From the NCBI GenBank assembly GCA_037044955.1, contig JBAOHX010000010.1, positions 62,001-126,000 on the forward strand: a DNA stretch of 64,000 bases. The letters are read 5' to 3'. The translations under genes and the position numbers were made by a program. The notes beneath the pieces are model-generated. The model saw nothing but the letters and a program-made list of their open reading frames with translations, was not told the DNA's origin and ran no database searches. This stretch comes from JAJXWB01 sp037044955. Lineage in GTDB: Bacteria > Pseudomonadota > Alphaproteobacteria > Rhizobiales > Beijerinckiaceae. Below, one piece after another: positions 43,359 through 52,650 of this stretch. The stretch's first letter is position 1, and every line of letters starts with the position of its first letter.

Positions 43359-44533
43359 CTTTGCCCTTTCAACCAGCCGGCCATGCGATCGATCGCTTCC
43401 GCAATATCGCTCTCCGATCCCGCGTAGGACAGGCGCAAGGTGCGGGCGCCCCGCGCGCGATCGAAGTCGACGCCGGGCGTGGCGGCGACGCCGGCCTCCT
43501 CGAGCAGACGTCTCGAGAAATCCAGTGAATCATTGGTGAAGCGCCCGATGTCGGCATAGATGTAGAAGGCGCCGTCGGGCGGGTGGAACTCGGTCAGTCC
43601 CATCTTCGGCAGCGCCGCCATGAGCGCTGCGCGATTGCGCGCATAGCTCGCCTTCACCGCTTCCAGTTCGTCGCGCGCATCGAACGCGGCTTCGGCGGCG
43701 ACCTGGCTGAGGAAGGGCACGGATATGGCGAGCGACTGCTGCAATCGCTCGACCGGGCGAACGAGTTCCTCCGGCACGACCAGCCAGCCGACGCGCCAGC
43801 CGGTCATGCAGTAATATTTGGAGAAGCTGTTCACGACGATGGCTTCGTCGGTGAATTTCAGCGCCGTCTCGGCCGGGCGCTCGTAGGTCAGGCCGTGATA
43901 GATCTCATCGGAAATGAAGGCGATGCCGAGCCGGTCGCAGGTCGCGCAGATTTCGCGCAACGCTTCGTCGCTCATCATGACGCCGGAGGGATTGGCCGGG
44001 CTCATCAGGAGCACGCCCTTCAGCGGCTTTTCGCGATGCGCGGCCTCGATCATGCCGGCGGTCACCGCATGGCGCGTCGCCGCCGTCGTTTCGAGCGGCG
44101 CGCAGATACAGCCCAGCGCTTCCAGAATGTTGACGTAGGCGGGATAGCCAGGCGCCGCCACCGCGACACGGTCGCCGGCGTCGAACAGCGCCAGAAAGCT
44201 CAGGATGAAGCCGCCGGACGATCCCGTCGTGACGACGATGCGCCGCGGGGCGACGTCGACATTGTAGGTCTCGCCATAGTGGCGCGCGATTCGCGCGCGC
44301 AGCGAGGCGCGGCCCAGCGCATCGGTGTAGCCGACCCGGCCGCCCTGCAAGGCCGCGATTGCGGCGGCGCGCGCCGGCGCCGGCGGCGGCGCGCCGGGCT
44401 CGCCGACTTCCAGATGCATGACGCTGCGGCCCTGCGCCTCGAGCACGCCGGCCTCGCGCAGCACGTCCATGGCCAGAAACGGCTCGACGGCGCTGCGGCG
44501 GGAAGCTGCGAGACGGGCGATCCTGCGGTTCAT
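43355..44533 (-). CDS. PLP-dependent aminotransferase, class I/II
   Basis: The 392-residue fold-type I enzyme has RSVMHLEVGEPGAPPP at the N-terminus, the phosphate loop TTGSSGGFILSFLALF, the cofactor Asp/Tyr in FISDEIYHGLTYE, and the PLP lysine in VNSFSKYYCMTGWRVGWLVVP. This is the broad aspartate/aromatic aminotransferase group (AspC/AatA-like); the exact amino acid cannot be deduced. I chose ATG 44533 (MNRRIARLAAS) over the ATG at 44581, which has no family similarity. It is divergent from the M48 protease gene. Confidence 0.9.
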   Translation of the reverse strand: MNRRIARLAASRRSAVEPFLAMDVLREAGVLEAQGRSVMHLEVGEPGAPPPAPARAAAIAALQGGRVGYTDALGRASLRARIARHYGETYNVDVAPRRIVVTTGSSGGFILSFLALFDAGDRVAVAAPGYPAYVNILEALGCICAPLETTAATRHAVTAGMIEAAHREKPLKGVLLMSPANPSGVMMSDEALREICATCDRLGIAFISDEIYHGLTYERPAETALKFTDEAIVVNSFSKYYCMTGWRVGWLVVPEELVRPVERLQQSLAISVPFLSQVAAEAAFDARDELEAVKASYARNRAALMAALPKMGLTEFHPPDGAFYIYADIGRFTNDSLDFSRRLLEEAGVAATPGVDFDRARGARTLRLSYAGSESDIAEAIDRMAGWLKGQS

Positions 44534-44657
44534 GTGGGCTCCTTCGGCCGCCTCCCTTAGCAGCCGGCCCGCGGCCGGCAAACCGCCGGCCTATTTCCGG
44601 CCGCTTTTGCGGCCGATACAATGCCGCAAAGCCCGTTTCCGCCATTCCACGACCAAG

Positions 44658-46055
44658 ATGAACCCGACAAAGAAGTCCCGGTCGGCCCTCGCCGCCCTGA
44701 CCATGCTTTCCGTCTCGACTTTCGGCGCGCCGCCCGCGGCCGCGCAGGGCGTCGCCATCATTCGCGACGCCGAGACCGAGCAGCTTCTGCGCGACTACGC
44801 GACGCCCATCCTGCGCGCCGCCGGCATCAGCACGGGCGCGGCCAAGATCATCCTGGTCGGCGACCGCGGCTTCAACGCCTTCGTCGCGGACGGGCAGAAG
44901 ATATTCATCAATACCGGCGCGCTGATGGAGGCGAAGACGCCGAACGAGATCATCGGCGTGCTCGCGCACGAGAGCGGCCATATCGCCGGCGGCCATCTGG
45001 TGCGGCTGCATCAGGAGTTGGCGCGCGCGCAGATCATGGCCATCGCCGGAATGCTGGTCAGCGCCGGCGCGGTGGCCGCGCAAATGTCGACCTCGCGCGG
45101 CGGCCATCGGCAGACGCAGGTCGGCATGGACCAGGGCGGCCTGGCGGGCATCCTGATGGGACCGCAGGAACTGGTGCGCCGATCGCTGCTTTCCTACCAG
45201 CGCACCGAGGAGCAGGCCGCCGACCGCGCCGCCGTGAAATATCTGACCGCAACCGGCCAGTCGGCCAAGGGCATGGTGACGACCTTCGAACGCTTCGCCA
45301 ACGAAGCCCTGTTCAAGACCTCCTCCATCGACCCTTACGTATTGTCTCATCCGCTGCCGGCCGAGCGCATTTCCGCGCTTCAGGACGTCGCGCAGAAAAG
45401 CCCCCACTACGAGGCGAAGGATTCCGCCGCGCTGCAGGCGCGCCACGACATGATGCGCGCCAAGCTGTTCGGCTTCATGGGCGACCAGGCGGAGATCGCG
45501 CGGCGCTATCCTATCAGCGACAATTCCCTGCCGGCCCGCTACGCGCGCGCGATCTCGAACTACCGCTTCGGGCGCCTGGGCGAGGCATTGCAGGCGATCG
45601 ACGGACTGATCGCGTCGCAGCCGGCAAACCCGTATTTTCAGGAGCTCAAGGGCCAGGTGCTGATGGAAAGCGGTCGCGCCCAGGCCGGCCTGCCCTATCT
45701 GCGCAAGGCGGCGAGCATGGTCCCGAACGGCGCGCCCATCGCCGTGCTGCTCGGCCACGCGCTGGTGGGCGCGGGCGGCGCGGCCAACAACAAGGAAGCG
45801 ATCCGCGTGCTGGGCAAGGCGACGCAGCGCGATCCCGATTCGTCCGAGGGCTTCCAGTATCTCGCGATGGCCTACGACAATGTCGGCGACACGCCGAACT
45901 CGCAGCTCGCCTCGGCGCAGGCGCTGTTCGTCGCGGGCAAGTACGTGGAAGCGCGCACGCAGGCCAAGCGCGCGCAGGACCAGTTCAAGGAAGGTTCGTC
46001 CGGCTGGTTGCGCGCCGACGACATCCTCAACTACAGGCCGCCGAAACTGGACTGA
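44658..46055 (+). CDS. Periplasmic M48-family zinc metalloprotease with TPR tail (BepA-like)
   Basis: The 465-residue protein has a signal peptide (ALAALTMLSVSTFGAPPAAA), then an M48 domain with the zinc motif VLAHESGHIAGGHLVRLH near residue 105 and the third ligand region SYQRTEEQAADRAAVKYL. Tetratricopeptide-like helices follow from about residue 300 (YARAISNYRFGRLGEALQAI). This is the architecture of BepA/YfgC, which degrades or assists misassembled outer-membrane proteins such as LptD. The DsbA-like gene downstream, 75 bases away on the same strand, fits an envelope-folding role. Confidence 0.9.
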   Translation: MNPTKKSRSALAALTMLSVSTFGAPPAAAQGVAIIRDAETEQLLRDYATPILRAAGISTGAAKIILVGDRGFNAFVADGQKIFINTGALMEAKTPNEIIGVLAHESGHIAGGHLVRLHQELARAQIMAIAGMLVSAGAVAAQMSTSRGGHRQTQVGMDQGGLAGILMGPQELVRRSLLSYQRTEEQAADRAAVKYLTATGQSAKGMVTTFERFANEALFKTSSIDPYVLSHPLPAERISALQDVAQKSPHYEAKDSAALQARHDMMRAKLFGFMGDQAEIARRYPISDNSLPARYARAISNYRFGRLGEALQAIDGLIASQPANPYFQELKGQVLMESGRAQAGLPYLRKAASMVPNGAPIAVLLGHALVGAGGAANNKEAIRVLGKATQRDPDSSEGFQYLAMAYDNVGDTPNSQLASAQALFVAGKYVEARTQAKRAQDQFKEGSSGWLRADDILNYRPPKLD

Positions 46056-46130
46056 GGCCGCCGGTATGACACCGGCGACATTCGTTAGTACAAGCGTTCT
46101 AGACATGGGCTTTCGCCCCCGGAGCACGAC

Positions 46131-46901
46131 ATGCCACGCACTTTCGCCCAGACCGCCGCGCTCGCCCTTCTGGCCGGCTCTCTCGCAGTCGCGCCCGCGG
46201 CGCGCGCGCAGCAGTTCAACGACGCGCAGAAATCGGAGATCGGCACGATCGTGCGCGACTACCTGATCAAGAATCCGGAGGTTCTGCGCGAAGCCATCGC
46301 GGAGCTCGACAAGCGCCAGAAGGCCGAGGAAGCCGAGCAGCGCGAAACCGCGATCGAAACGGTCAAGAGCAAGATATTCGATTCGAAATATCAGGTCGTC
46401 GTCGGCAATCCCGAAGGCAAGATCACGCTGGTCGAGTTCTTCGACTACAATTGCGGCTATTGCAAAAAGGCGTTGTCCGACCTTTCCAAGCTCGCCAAGG
46501 AGAACCCGGACCTGCGCATCGTGCTGCGCGACTTCCCGGTGCTTGGGGTAGGCTCGCTCGAAGCGGCCCAGGTCGCGATGGCTGTCGGCAAGCAATTTCA
46601 GGGCGAGAAATTCTGGGCGTTCCATCAAAAACTGCTGACCGGGCGCCAGGCCGGCAAGGAGCAGGCGCTCGCCGCGGCGCGCGAAACGGGCGTCGACATG
46701 GGCAAGCTCGAAAAGGACATGAAGGGTCCCGACATTCGCGCCGGCTACGAGGAAGTGATGCAGGTCGCCGACAAGCTCTCGCTGACCGGAACGCCGTCGT
46801 GGGTTGTCGGCAAGGAAGTCATCGTCGGCGCGATCGGCTATGCCGAGCTCAACGGCAAGATCGCCAACTACCGCAAATGCGGCAAGACGAGTTGCGGCTG
46901 A
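46131..46901 (+). CDS. DsbA-family thiol oxidoreductase
   Basis: The 256-residue periplasmic protein has a signal peptide ending PAARAQQ, an N-terminal helical extension (KSEIGTIVRDYLIKNPEVLR) like the Com1/ScsC-type proteins, and a thioredoxin-fold domain with the CxxC site FFDYNCGYCKKAL near residue 108 and the cis-Pro loop SLTGTPSWVVGKEVI. It likely oxidises or isomerises envelope thiols. The extension suggests possible oligomer formation as in some ScsC proteins. It abuts the convergent kinase gene with no gap. Confidence 0.9.
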   Translation: MPRTFAQTAALALLAGSLAVAPAARAQQFNDAQKSEIGTIVRDYLIKNPEVLREAIAELDKRQKAEEAEQRETAIETVKSKIFDSKYQVVVGNPEGKITLVEFFDYNCGYCKKALSDLSKLAKENPDLRIVLRDFPVLGVGSLEAAQVAMAVGKQFQGEKFWAFHQKLLTGRQAGKEQALAAARETGVDMGKLEKDMKGPDIRAGYEEVMQVADKLSLTGTPSWVVGKEVIVGAIGYAELNGKIANYRKCGKTSCG

Positions 46902-49610
46902 TCAGGCGCTACGCGCGGCGGGCGCGCCGCCCTCGCCCGCAAGACGCCTGACTTCGGCGCTGGCGGTTTCGAGCATCGCCGGCAGTTTCTCGATCAATTC
47001 TTCTTCAGGCAGGCGATTGTCGAGCCGGCAGGCGCGTTCGATCGCCTGCGCAGCGCCATAGACCGCGACGGCGCCGATATTGGCGCTCATCGACTTCAGC
47101 GCGTGGGCCGCTGCGCCGAGCGCCTTCGTGTCTCCAGTCTCGAACGCCGCCTTGATCGCCGCGAGCGATTGCGGCGCGTGCGCGCAATACAGCGCGACGA
47201 TGCGCATGACGGCGGTATTGTCGCCGCCGCTCATCTCGCGCAGGCCGGCGATAATCTTGGGGTTCACGTCGTCCGCGTCCGCCGGCTCGTCGCTCGGCTC
47301 CGCCTCGACGGCGACGGACGCAGCAGCGGATTCCAGATGCTCGGCGAGGCAGTGCGCGAGCGCCGACAGCGTGAAAGGCTTGTGCAGCACGCCGTCCATG
47401 CCCGCATCGCGCCACGCGCTCGCCGCGGCGCCGACGACATGCGCGGTGAGCGCGACGATCTTGAGACGCGCGCGGCCGGTTTCGCTTTCGCGCGCGCGGA
47501 TGGCGAGGGTCGCCTCGTAGCCGTCGAGCTCCGGCATGCTGCCGTCCATCAGCACGAGGTCGTATGTCCTGGCTTCCACGGCGTCGACGGCTTGCCGGCC
47601 GTCGTTGGCGAGATCGGCAATTATGCCGAGGCGCTTCAGGGCTTCGGAGGCGACCTCGCGATTGACGGCGGCGTCGTCGACGACGAGCACGCGCGCATTC
47701 GGGAAGCGCGGCAGCTCGGAGCGCGCGGCGGCCTGCTGCGCGACCGCGACCGAACGGCCCTCGACGACCGCGTCGACGATGGAGCGCGTCTCGCTGCCCG
47801 CCAGCGGCCGCTGCACGATGCGGTCGACGCGGCCGTCGGCGAGCAATCGGTCCGGCGCCTCGCCGAGGCCGGAGATCGCCACGATCGCTGCGTTGGGCGC
47901 GACGTCCAGCCTGCCCGCGTTCGGCAGGCTGTCGAGATCGACGAAGACGAGCCGCGCGCCGCGCGCGCATTCGCCAATCCGGTCGGCGCCGCAGATTTCG
48001 GCCTCGAAGCCGGCGGACGCCAGCGCAAACGCCAGATGCGCGCGCGAGCCTTCGCCTTCGACGCAGACGACGGCGCGCGCCGGCGCAGCGAGACGCGGCC
48101 CGTCCGCGTGGTTGCACCCGGCGGTCATCGGCAGGCTGAAGAAGAATGTCGCGCCCTGCCCCGCCGCGCTCGATACGCGCAGGTCGCCGCCCATCGCGGC
48201 CACGAGCTTGCGCGCGATGGCGAGGCCGAGGCCCGTGCCGCCGAACTTGCGCGTCGTCGACTGATCGGCCTGCGTGAAGGCGCCGAAAATGCCGTCGAGC
48301 TTGTCTTCCGGTATGCCGATGCCGGTGTCGACCACGCTGAACCGCACGCGTCCGAAATCATCGGGATCGTTTTCGATGCGCAGCGTCACGCCGCCGGTCT
48401 CGGTGAATTTCAGGGCGTTGTTGACGAGGTTCGACAGCACCTGCGCGAGCCGCACGGGATCGGCGTCGACGTGCACGCCGCGCGGCAGGCGAACGAGATC
48501 GGCCAGATCGAGGCCCTTCGACTGCGCGCGATCGCCAAAGAGACGCAGCACGTCCTCCGCCGCCTCGACGGGATCGACCGACAGCGTCTCCACGTCGAGC
48601 TTGCCCGCCTCGATCTTCGAGAAGTCGAGAATGTCGTTGATGATGGCGAGCAGCGTCTGGCCGGAACGGACGATCACGTCCGCGTTCTTGCGCGCGCGCG
48701 GCGGCAGCTCGGAGGCGGCGAGCATTTCCGCCATGACGAGCACGCCGTTCATCGGCGTGCGGATCTCGTGGCTCATGGTCGCGAGAAAATCGCTCTTGGA
48801 GCGGTTGGCGTCCTCGGCCAGCTCCATGGCGCGGCGATAGTCCGCCGTGCGATCGGCGACCTCGATCTCCAGCCGGTCGCGATGGGCGGCGAGATCGGCG
48901 TTGCGCTGGCGTATCTCGCCGAGCATCTTGTCGAAACCGCGCACGAGCACGCCGATCTCGTCGCCGCGCGTCGATTTCATCGTGACGTTGTAGTCGTGCG
49001 AGGCGCCGACATGCGTCATGGCGCCGGCGAGATCGGCGAGGGGGCGCGTCATGCGCCCGAGCATGCGCCCGGCGATGGCGATCGCGACGACCAGCGCGCC
49101 GAGCGCGCCCCAGGCCATCAGCGCAAGCGCGTCGGCCAGGCGTTGCGGCAGATCGGACACGTCGCCGACCAGCACCAGGCGTCCGACAGGCTGGCCGGCG
49201 TCGATGACCGGGGCGACGATTTCGAGCGTACGCGAACCGAGCAACTGGAAGCGGTCGATCTCGCGTCCCGGTTCGCTCTGGATGGCGTCGCCGACGAGTT
49301 GTTCGGTGCGGCCGGTCTCGGCGAGCGCCTCGCCGTTCATATCCTCGAGGCGCACATAGGAAGCGCCGGGAATGGCGCCGATGGCGCGCAGGGCGCGGTA
49401 AGCCCCGTCGACATCGCGCCGGCGCGCGGGCTCGGCGGCGGCGGCGGCGATGGATTGCGCGGCCGCGTACAACGTCTCCTGCTTGGTGCGCGCGTACAGG
49501 CCCGTGTCGCGCCACACGAACGCCGACGCGACGACCGCCTGCGCCGCCAGGATCGCGAGCGATACCGCCAGGACGAACTTCACACGGATCGAGACAGGCT
49601 TTCGCAGCAA
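46902..49610 (-). CDS. Hybrid sensor histidine kinase with HAMP, receiver and Hpt domains
   Basis: The 902-residue membrane kinase has an N-terminal anchor (FVLAVSLAILAAQAVVASAF), a periplasmic sensor region of about 130 residues, a second span (ALGALVVAIAIAG), HAMP, and HisKA with the phosphoacceptor in ATMSHEIRTPMNG (about 280). Next are HATPase_c (FGGTGLGLAIARKLV) and a receiver-like segment of about 120 residues (510-630) without the acidic triad. A true receiver then has VLVVDDAAVN and the Asp in LVLMDGSMPE (about 688), and Hpt has AAHALKSMSANIG (about 835). This is an ArcB/BarA-like phosphorelay. The start is a TTG; its ligand and target are unknown. Confidence 0.9.
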   Translation of the reverse strand: MLRKPVSIRVKFVLAVSLAILAAQAVVASAFVWRDTGLYARTKQETLYAAAQSIAAAAAEPARRRDVDGAYRALRAIGAIPGASYVRLEDMNGEALAETGRTEQLVGDAIQSEPGREIDRFQLLGSRTLEIVAPVIDAGQPVGRLVLVGDVSDLPQRLADALALMAWGALGALVVAIAIAGRMLGRMTRPLADLAGAMTHVGASHDYNVTMKSTRGDEIGVLVRGFDKMLGEIRQRNADLAAHRDRLEIEVADRTADYRRAMELAEDANRSKSDFLATMSHEIRTPMNGVLVMAEMLAASELPPRARKNADVIVRSGQTLLAIINDILDFSKIEAGKLDVETLSVDPVEAAEDVLRLFGDRAQSKGLDLADLVRLPRGVHVDADPVRLAQVLSNLVNNALKFTETGGVTLRIENDPDDFGRVRFSVVDTGIGIPEDKLDGIFGAFTQADQSTTRKFGGTGLGLAIARKLVAAMGGDLRVSSAAGQGATFFFSLPMTAGCNHADGPRLAAPARAVVCVEGEGSRAHLAFALASAGFEAEICGADRIGECARGARLVFVDLDSLPNAGRLDVAPNAAIVAISGLGEAPDRLLADGRVDRIVQRPLAGSETRSIVDAVVEGRSVAVAQQAAARSELPRFPNARVLVVDDAAVNREVASEALKRLGIIADLANDGRQAVDAVEARTYDLVLMDGSMPELDGYEATLAIRARESETGRARLKIVALTAHVVGAAASAWRDAGMDGVLHKPFTLSALAHCLAEHLESAAASVAVEAEPSDEPADADDVNPKIIAGLREMSGGDNTAVMRIVALYCAHAPQSLAAIKAAFETGDTKALGAAAHALKSMSANIGAVAVYGAAQAIERACRLDNRLPEEELIEKLPAMLETASAEVRRLAGEGGAPAARSA

Positions 49611-49742
49611 TGAGGCCCCGTAAGGAAACCGTCGCGCCGGCGGCGCAAGGCGAACGGCTCAAGTCCAGCCAGAATGTGGGAATGACTTTAAGAATTGATT
49701 TGCGGAAGGCGCTTATGGTGAGGAGGAAAGTGAGTTCGTTCC

Positions 49743-51056
49743 TTGGCGGTTGCCCCCATTCGCAAGGCTGACGACCCGAGCCGGTTGCGCTGGCGCGACC
49801 GGCTGCGCGCTTTCCGTTGCGACACTGGCGGAACGGTCGTCATCCTCTTTTCAATCGCCGCGCCCGTTCTCGCATTGGCCGCGGGCTCGGCCATCGACTA
49901 CGCCCGGCTCACGGGTTCGCGGTCGTCCTTGCAGACCATCGCGGACGGCGCGGCCATCGCCGGCGCGCAGGCGCTGCGCCTGGCCAACGCCACGAGCGCG
50001 ACGGTCGACCAGGCGGTCTCCAGATATGTCACGTCGCGCACCGGCCAGAACGAACCTGCGATCACGGTTACGTCTTCGTTAATGTCGAACAATACGATCG
50101 TGGCGGTTCAGGCGAGCCGCACGACGCCGTCGGTGGTCAACAAATTCGTCGGCGTCAACATGCGCACCACCGTGAACGCGCAGGCGCGCGCCGTCGGCAA
50201 TACGCAGCCGATCTGCCTGATCGGCCTCGACCCCTCCGCCAGCAAGACGCTCGAGGTCGACGTGGCGCGCGTGCAGGCCACGGGCTGCCAGGTCGTGTCG
50301 GACTCGACCGCGACCGACGGCGTCGCCATCTCCAACGGCGCGCAGATGCAGTATGGACGCATGTGCTCGAGCGGCGGCGCGCAGGCGGACACGACCTCGG
50401 GCTTTGCGCCCTCGCCGCAGACCGACTGCCCGGCCATCGCCGATCCCCTCGCAAGCCTGCAAGCGCCGACGGTTGGATCGTGCACGTACACGGACCTGAA
50501 GATTACACACGGTTCGCAGAGCCTGACGCCCGGCGTCTATTGCGGCGGACTCACGATCAGCGGCAGCGCGAACGTCACGCTGATGGCCGGAACCTACGTC
50601 GTCAAGGACGGCCAATTGCTGGTGAAAGCCGGTTCGAGCCTGACCGGCACGGATGTAACGATTTATCTGACTGGCGCCGGGGCGACGATCAATGTCAACA
50701 ACAAGGCGAGCATCAGCCTCACGGCGCCGAGCAGCGGACAGTTCGCCGGCGTTCTGATGTTCGAGGATCGCTCGGTCACGCCGCACCAGACGCACCTGTT
50801 CGAGAGTCGCAACGCGCCCAACATGCTCGGCACGATCTATCTGTCGCGCGGCGACCTGAAGGTCGGCGTCAAGGGCGGAGGCGGCGGCAGCGGCGTGGCG
50901 GTGGGCGCGACCTCGGCCTGGACGATCGTGGTGGCGCGCACGATTTCCGTCGCCGACAACCAGACCCTGCAGCTCAACACCAATTACGGCGCGACCACCG
51001 TGCCGCCGCCGGTCGGCGTCGGGCCGAATATTTCGACCGTGCAGCTCGTCCGGTAG
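49743..51056 (+). CDS. TadG-like pilus-assembly protein with beta-rich C-terminal region
   Basis: The 437-residue protein starts with the TadE/TadG N-terminal segment: DTGGTVVILFSIAAPVLALA forms a type IV pilin-like membrane helix, then SAIDYARLTGSRSSLQTIAD. The remainder is Ser/Thr/Gly-rich with repeated short beta-strands (GVYCGGLTISGSANVTLMAG, LLVKAGSSLTGTDVTIYLTG), consistent with a secreted beta-helix-like fold. No tad/flp genes are nearby. The start is uncertain (TTG 49743; GGAGG lies about 16 bases before it). It may be surface-anchored or secreted; the role is unknown. Confidence 0.78.
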   Translation: MAVAPIRKADDPSRLRWRDRLRAFRCDTGGTVVILFSIAAPVLALAAGSAIDYARLTGSRSSLQTIADGAAIAGAQALRLANATSATVDQAVSRYVTSRTGQNEPAITVTSSLMSNNTIVAVQASRTTPSVVNKFVGVNMRTTVNAQARAVGNTQPICLIGLDPSASKTLEVDVARVQATGCQVVSDSTATDGVAISNGAQMQYGRMCSSGGAQADTTSGFAPSPQTDCPAIADPLASLQAPTVGSCTYTDLKITHGSQSLTPGVYCGGLTISGSANVTLMAGTYVVKDGQLLVKAGSSLTGTDVTIYLTGAGATINVNNKASISLTAPSSGQFAGVLMFEDRSVTPHQTHLFESRNAPNMLGTIYLSRGDLKVGVKGGGGGSGVAVGATSAWTIVVARTISVADNQTLQLNTNYGATTVPPPVGVGPNISTVQLVR

Positions 51057-51217
51057 GGCGGCGGAGATTTTCTTAACCAGGTTGACGTTGCGCGCGCGTC
51101 GGCGCCGGGGGTGCGACAATTGCGCCTCTCCGCGGCCGGCTCGCAAGTCCTTCCGCGCGGCGCCGATTAAGCCTTGGTTGGCAAATCGCGTCTAACGTCG
51201 GGATCGAGGGACCCGCA

Positions 51218-51655
51218 TTGACCGATCGCGCCGACCATAATCGCAACTACACATACGTTCTTCTGGAGAGCGTCAGGATTCTCGTCGTCGACGACGATCC
51301 CATCCACTGCGAATTCGCGCGGGTCTACCTGTCTACGCCGACCGCCTCGGTCGAGACGGCCCAGAACGGCGCGGAAGGCCTCCAGAAATTGCGCGACGAG
51401 CCCTTCGACCTCGTCGTCGTCGATCTGGAAATGCCTGTCATGAACGGCTTCCAGATGATCCGCGCGATCCGCAGCGATCCGACGCTGCGCCATCTGCCCG
51501 TGGTCATCGTCACCGGTCTCGAAGACATGGAATCCATCGACCGCGCCTATGACGACGGCGCGACGTCCTTCGTCACCAAGCCGGTCAACTGGCGGCTGCT
51601 CAGCTATCAGTTGCGTTACGTGCTGCGCGCGCAAAAGCAGGCCGCGGCCGCCTGA
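51218..51655 (+). CDS. Single-domain response regulator (REC only)
   Basis: The 145-residue product is a receiver domain alone: VRILVVDDDPIHCEFARVYL with the acidic pair, the phosphoacceptor in DLVVVDLEMPVMNGFQMIR near residue 69, the Thr in VVIVTGLEDME and the Lys in TSFVTKPVNWRLL. No output domain is present, so it probably acts as a phosphate shuttle or binds a partner. Start TTG 51218 is preceded by GAGGGA. It is convergent with the EAL gene and about 1.6 kb from the hybrid kinase. Confidence 0.9.
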   Translation: MTDRADHNRNYTYVLLESVRILVVDDDPIHCEFARVYLSTPTASVETAQNGAEGLQKLRDEPFDLVVVDLEMPVMNGFQMIRAIRSDPTLRHLPVVIVTGLEDMESIDRAYDDGATSFVTKPVNWRLLSYQLRYVLRAQKQAAAA

Positions 51656-51668
51656 CCGGCGGGTCCGA

Positions 51669-52445
51669 TCAGCGCGGCGCGGGCATGTACCTGCCCAGAA
51701 ACTCCGGCAGCTCCTCCGCGGGCAAGGGCCGCGCGTACAGAAAGCCCTGCAGGTAGTGGCAGCCGGCGGCCTTGAGGAAGCGCTGCTGCTCCACCGTCTC
51801 GACGCCTTCCGCCGTCACCTTCATGCCGAGCGCGCGCACCAGCGCGATGATGGCGTGAAGGATGGCCACCGATTTCGTGTTCGGAATGCCGTCGACGAAG
51901 CTCTTGTCGATCTTGACCTTGTCGAAGGGCAGCCGCTGCAGCAGCGACAGGCTCGAATAGCCGGTGCCGAAATCGTCCATGGCGACGCGCGCGCCCAGCG
52001 CATGGAGCCGGTCGATCTGCTTGCCGGCGAAATCGGGGTCGGCGAAGGCGGCGCTTTCGACGATTTCGATTTCCAGCCGCTCCGCCGGGAACCATGTCGC
52101 GTCCAGCACCCGCGCGACATCGTCGACGAAGCTCGGCTTGGCGAAGTGCGTCGGCGAGATGTTGACCGCCAGCATGATGCGCGGCCATGCGCGGGCGGCC
52201 GTGCAGGCCTGTTCGAGGACGTAGAGCCCGAGCAGGTCGATGAGACCGGCGCGCTCGGCCGTTTCGACGAAGCCCAAGGCGCCGACGATGGCGCCGTCCG
52301 GCCGCCGCCAGCGCAACAGGGATTCGACGCTGGCGACGGATTGGCCGTCGGCGGTCAGTTGCGGCTGAAAGACGACGGACAATTCGCGCCGGTCGATGGC
52401 GCGCATCAGGTCGGGTCTCGAAATCGTCTGGGCGGTCGCCGCCAC
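51669..52445 (-). CDS. EAL-domain c-di-GMP phosphodiesterase
   Basis: The 258-residue stand-alone EAL protein should hydrolyse cyclic di-GMP. Visible are LSVVFQPQLTADGQSVASVE followed by SLLRWRRPDG (ESL in place of EAL, a frequent variant), MLAVNISPTHF, ERLEIEIVESAAF, the metal motif VAMDDFGTGYSSLSLLQRLP, the Lys in KVKIDKSFVDG, and VTAEGVETVEQQ. The catalytic Glu/Asn/Asp set appears complete. No sensory domain is attached, so control is likely through partners such as the neighbouring receiver. Confidence 0.92.
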   Translation of the reverse strand: MAATAQTISRPDLMRAIDRRELSVVFQPQLTADGQSVASVESLLRWRRPDGAIVGALGFVETAERAGLIDLLGLYVLEQACTAARAWPRIMLAVNISPTHFAKPSFVDDVARVLDATWFPAERLEIEIVESAAFADPDFAGKQIDRLHALGARVAMDDFGTGYSSLSLLQRLPFDKVKIDKSFVDGIPNTKSVAILHAIIALVRALGMKVTAEGVETVEQQRFLKAAGCHYLQGFLYARPLPAEELPEFLGRYMPAPR

Positions 52446-52650
52446 GAATCAGGCCTCCGGGCCGAAAATGCCTGTCCAAGATAGCCGCCGGCGTTTGCCG
52501 GCGGGGAAGAAAATTGCCGAATATTGTATGCTTTCGCAGGTTTGCCGGCGCCGGCCGCCGGTCCGGCCCGGCGCGGAGGAAGCCCTTCCCCTGCCCCGCC
52601 AAGCCGGTTAGAACACCGGCCCGGGGCCCCACGGCCCGCCGGAAATCCCG

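Noticed and set aside
49611..49742. ATG/GTG start and small ORF upstream of the TadG-like gene
   Set aside because: The GTG at 49730 near GGAGG is out of frame with the TadG-like protein and gives no sensible product.
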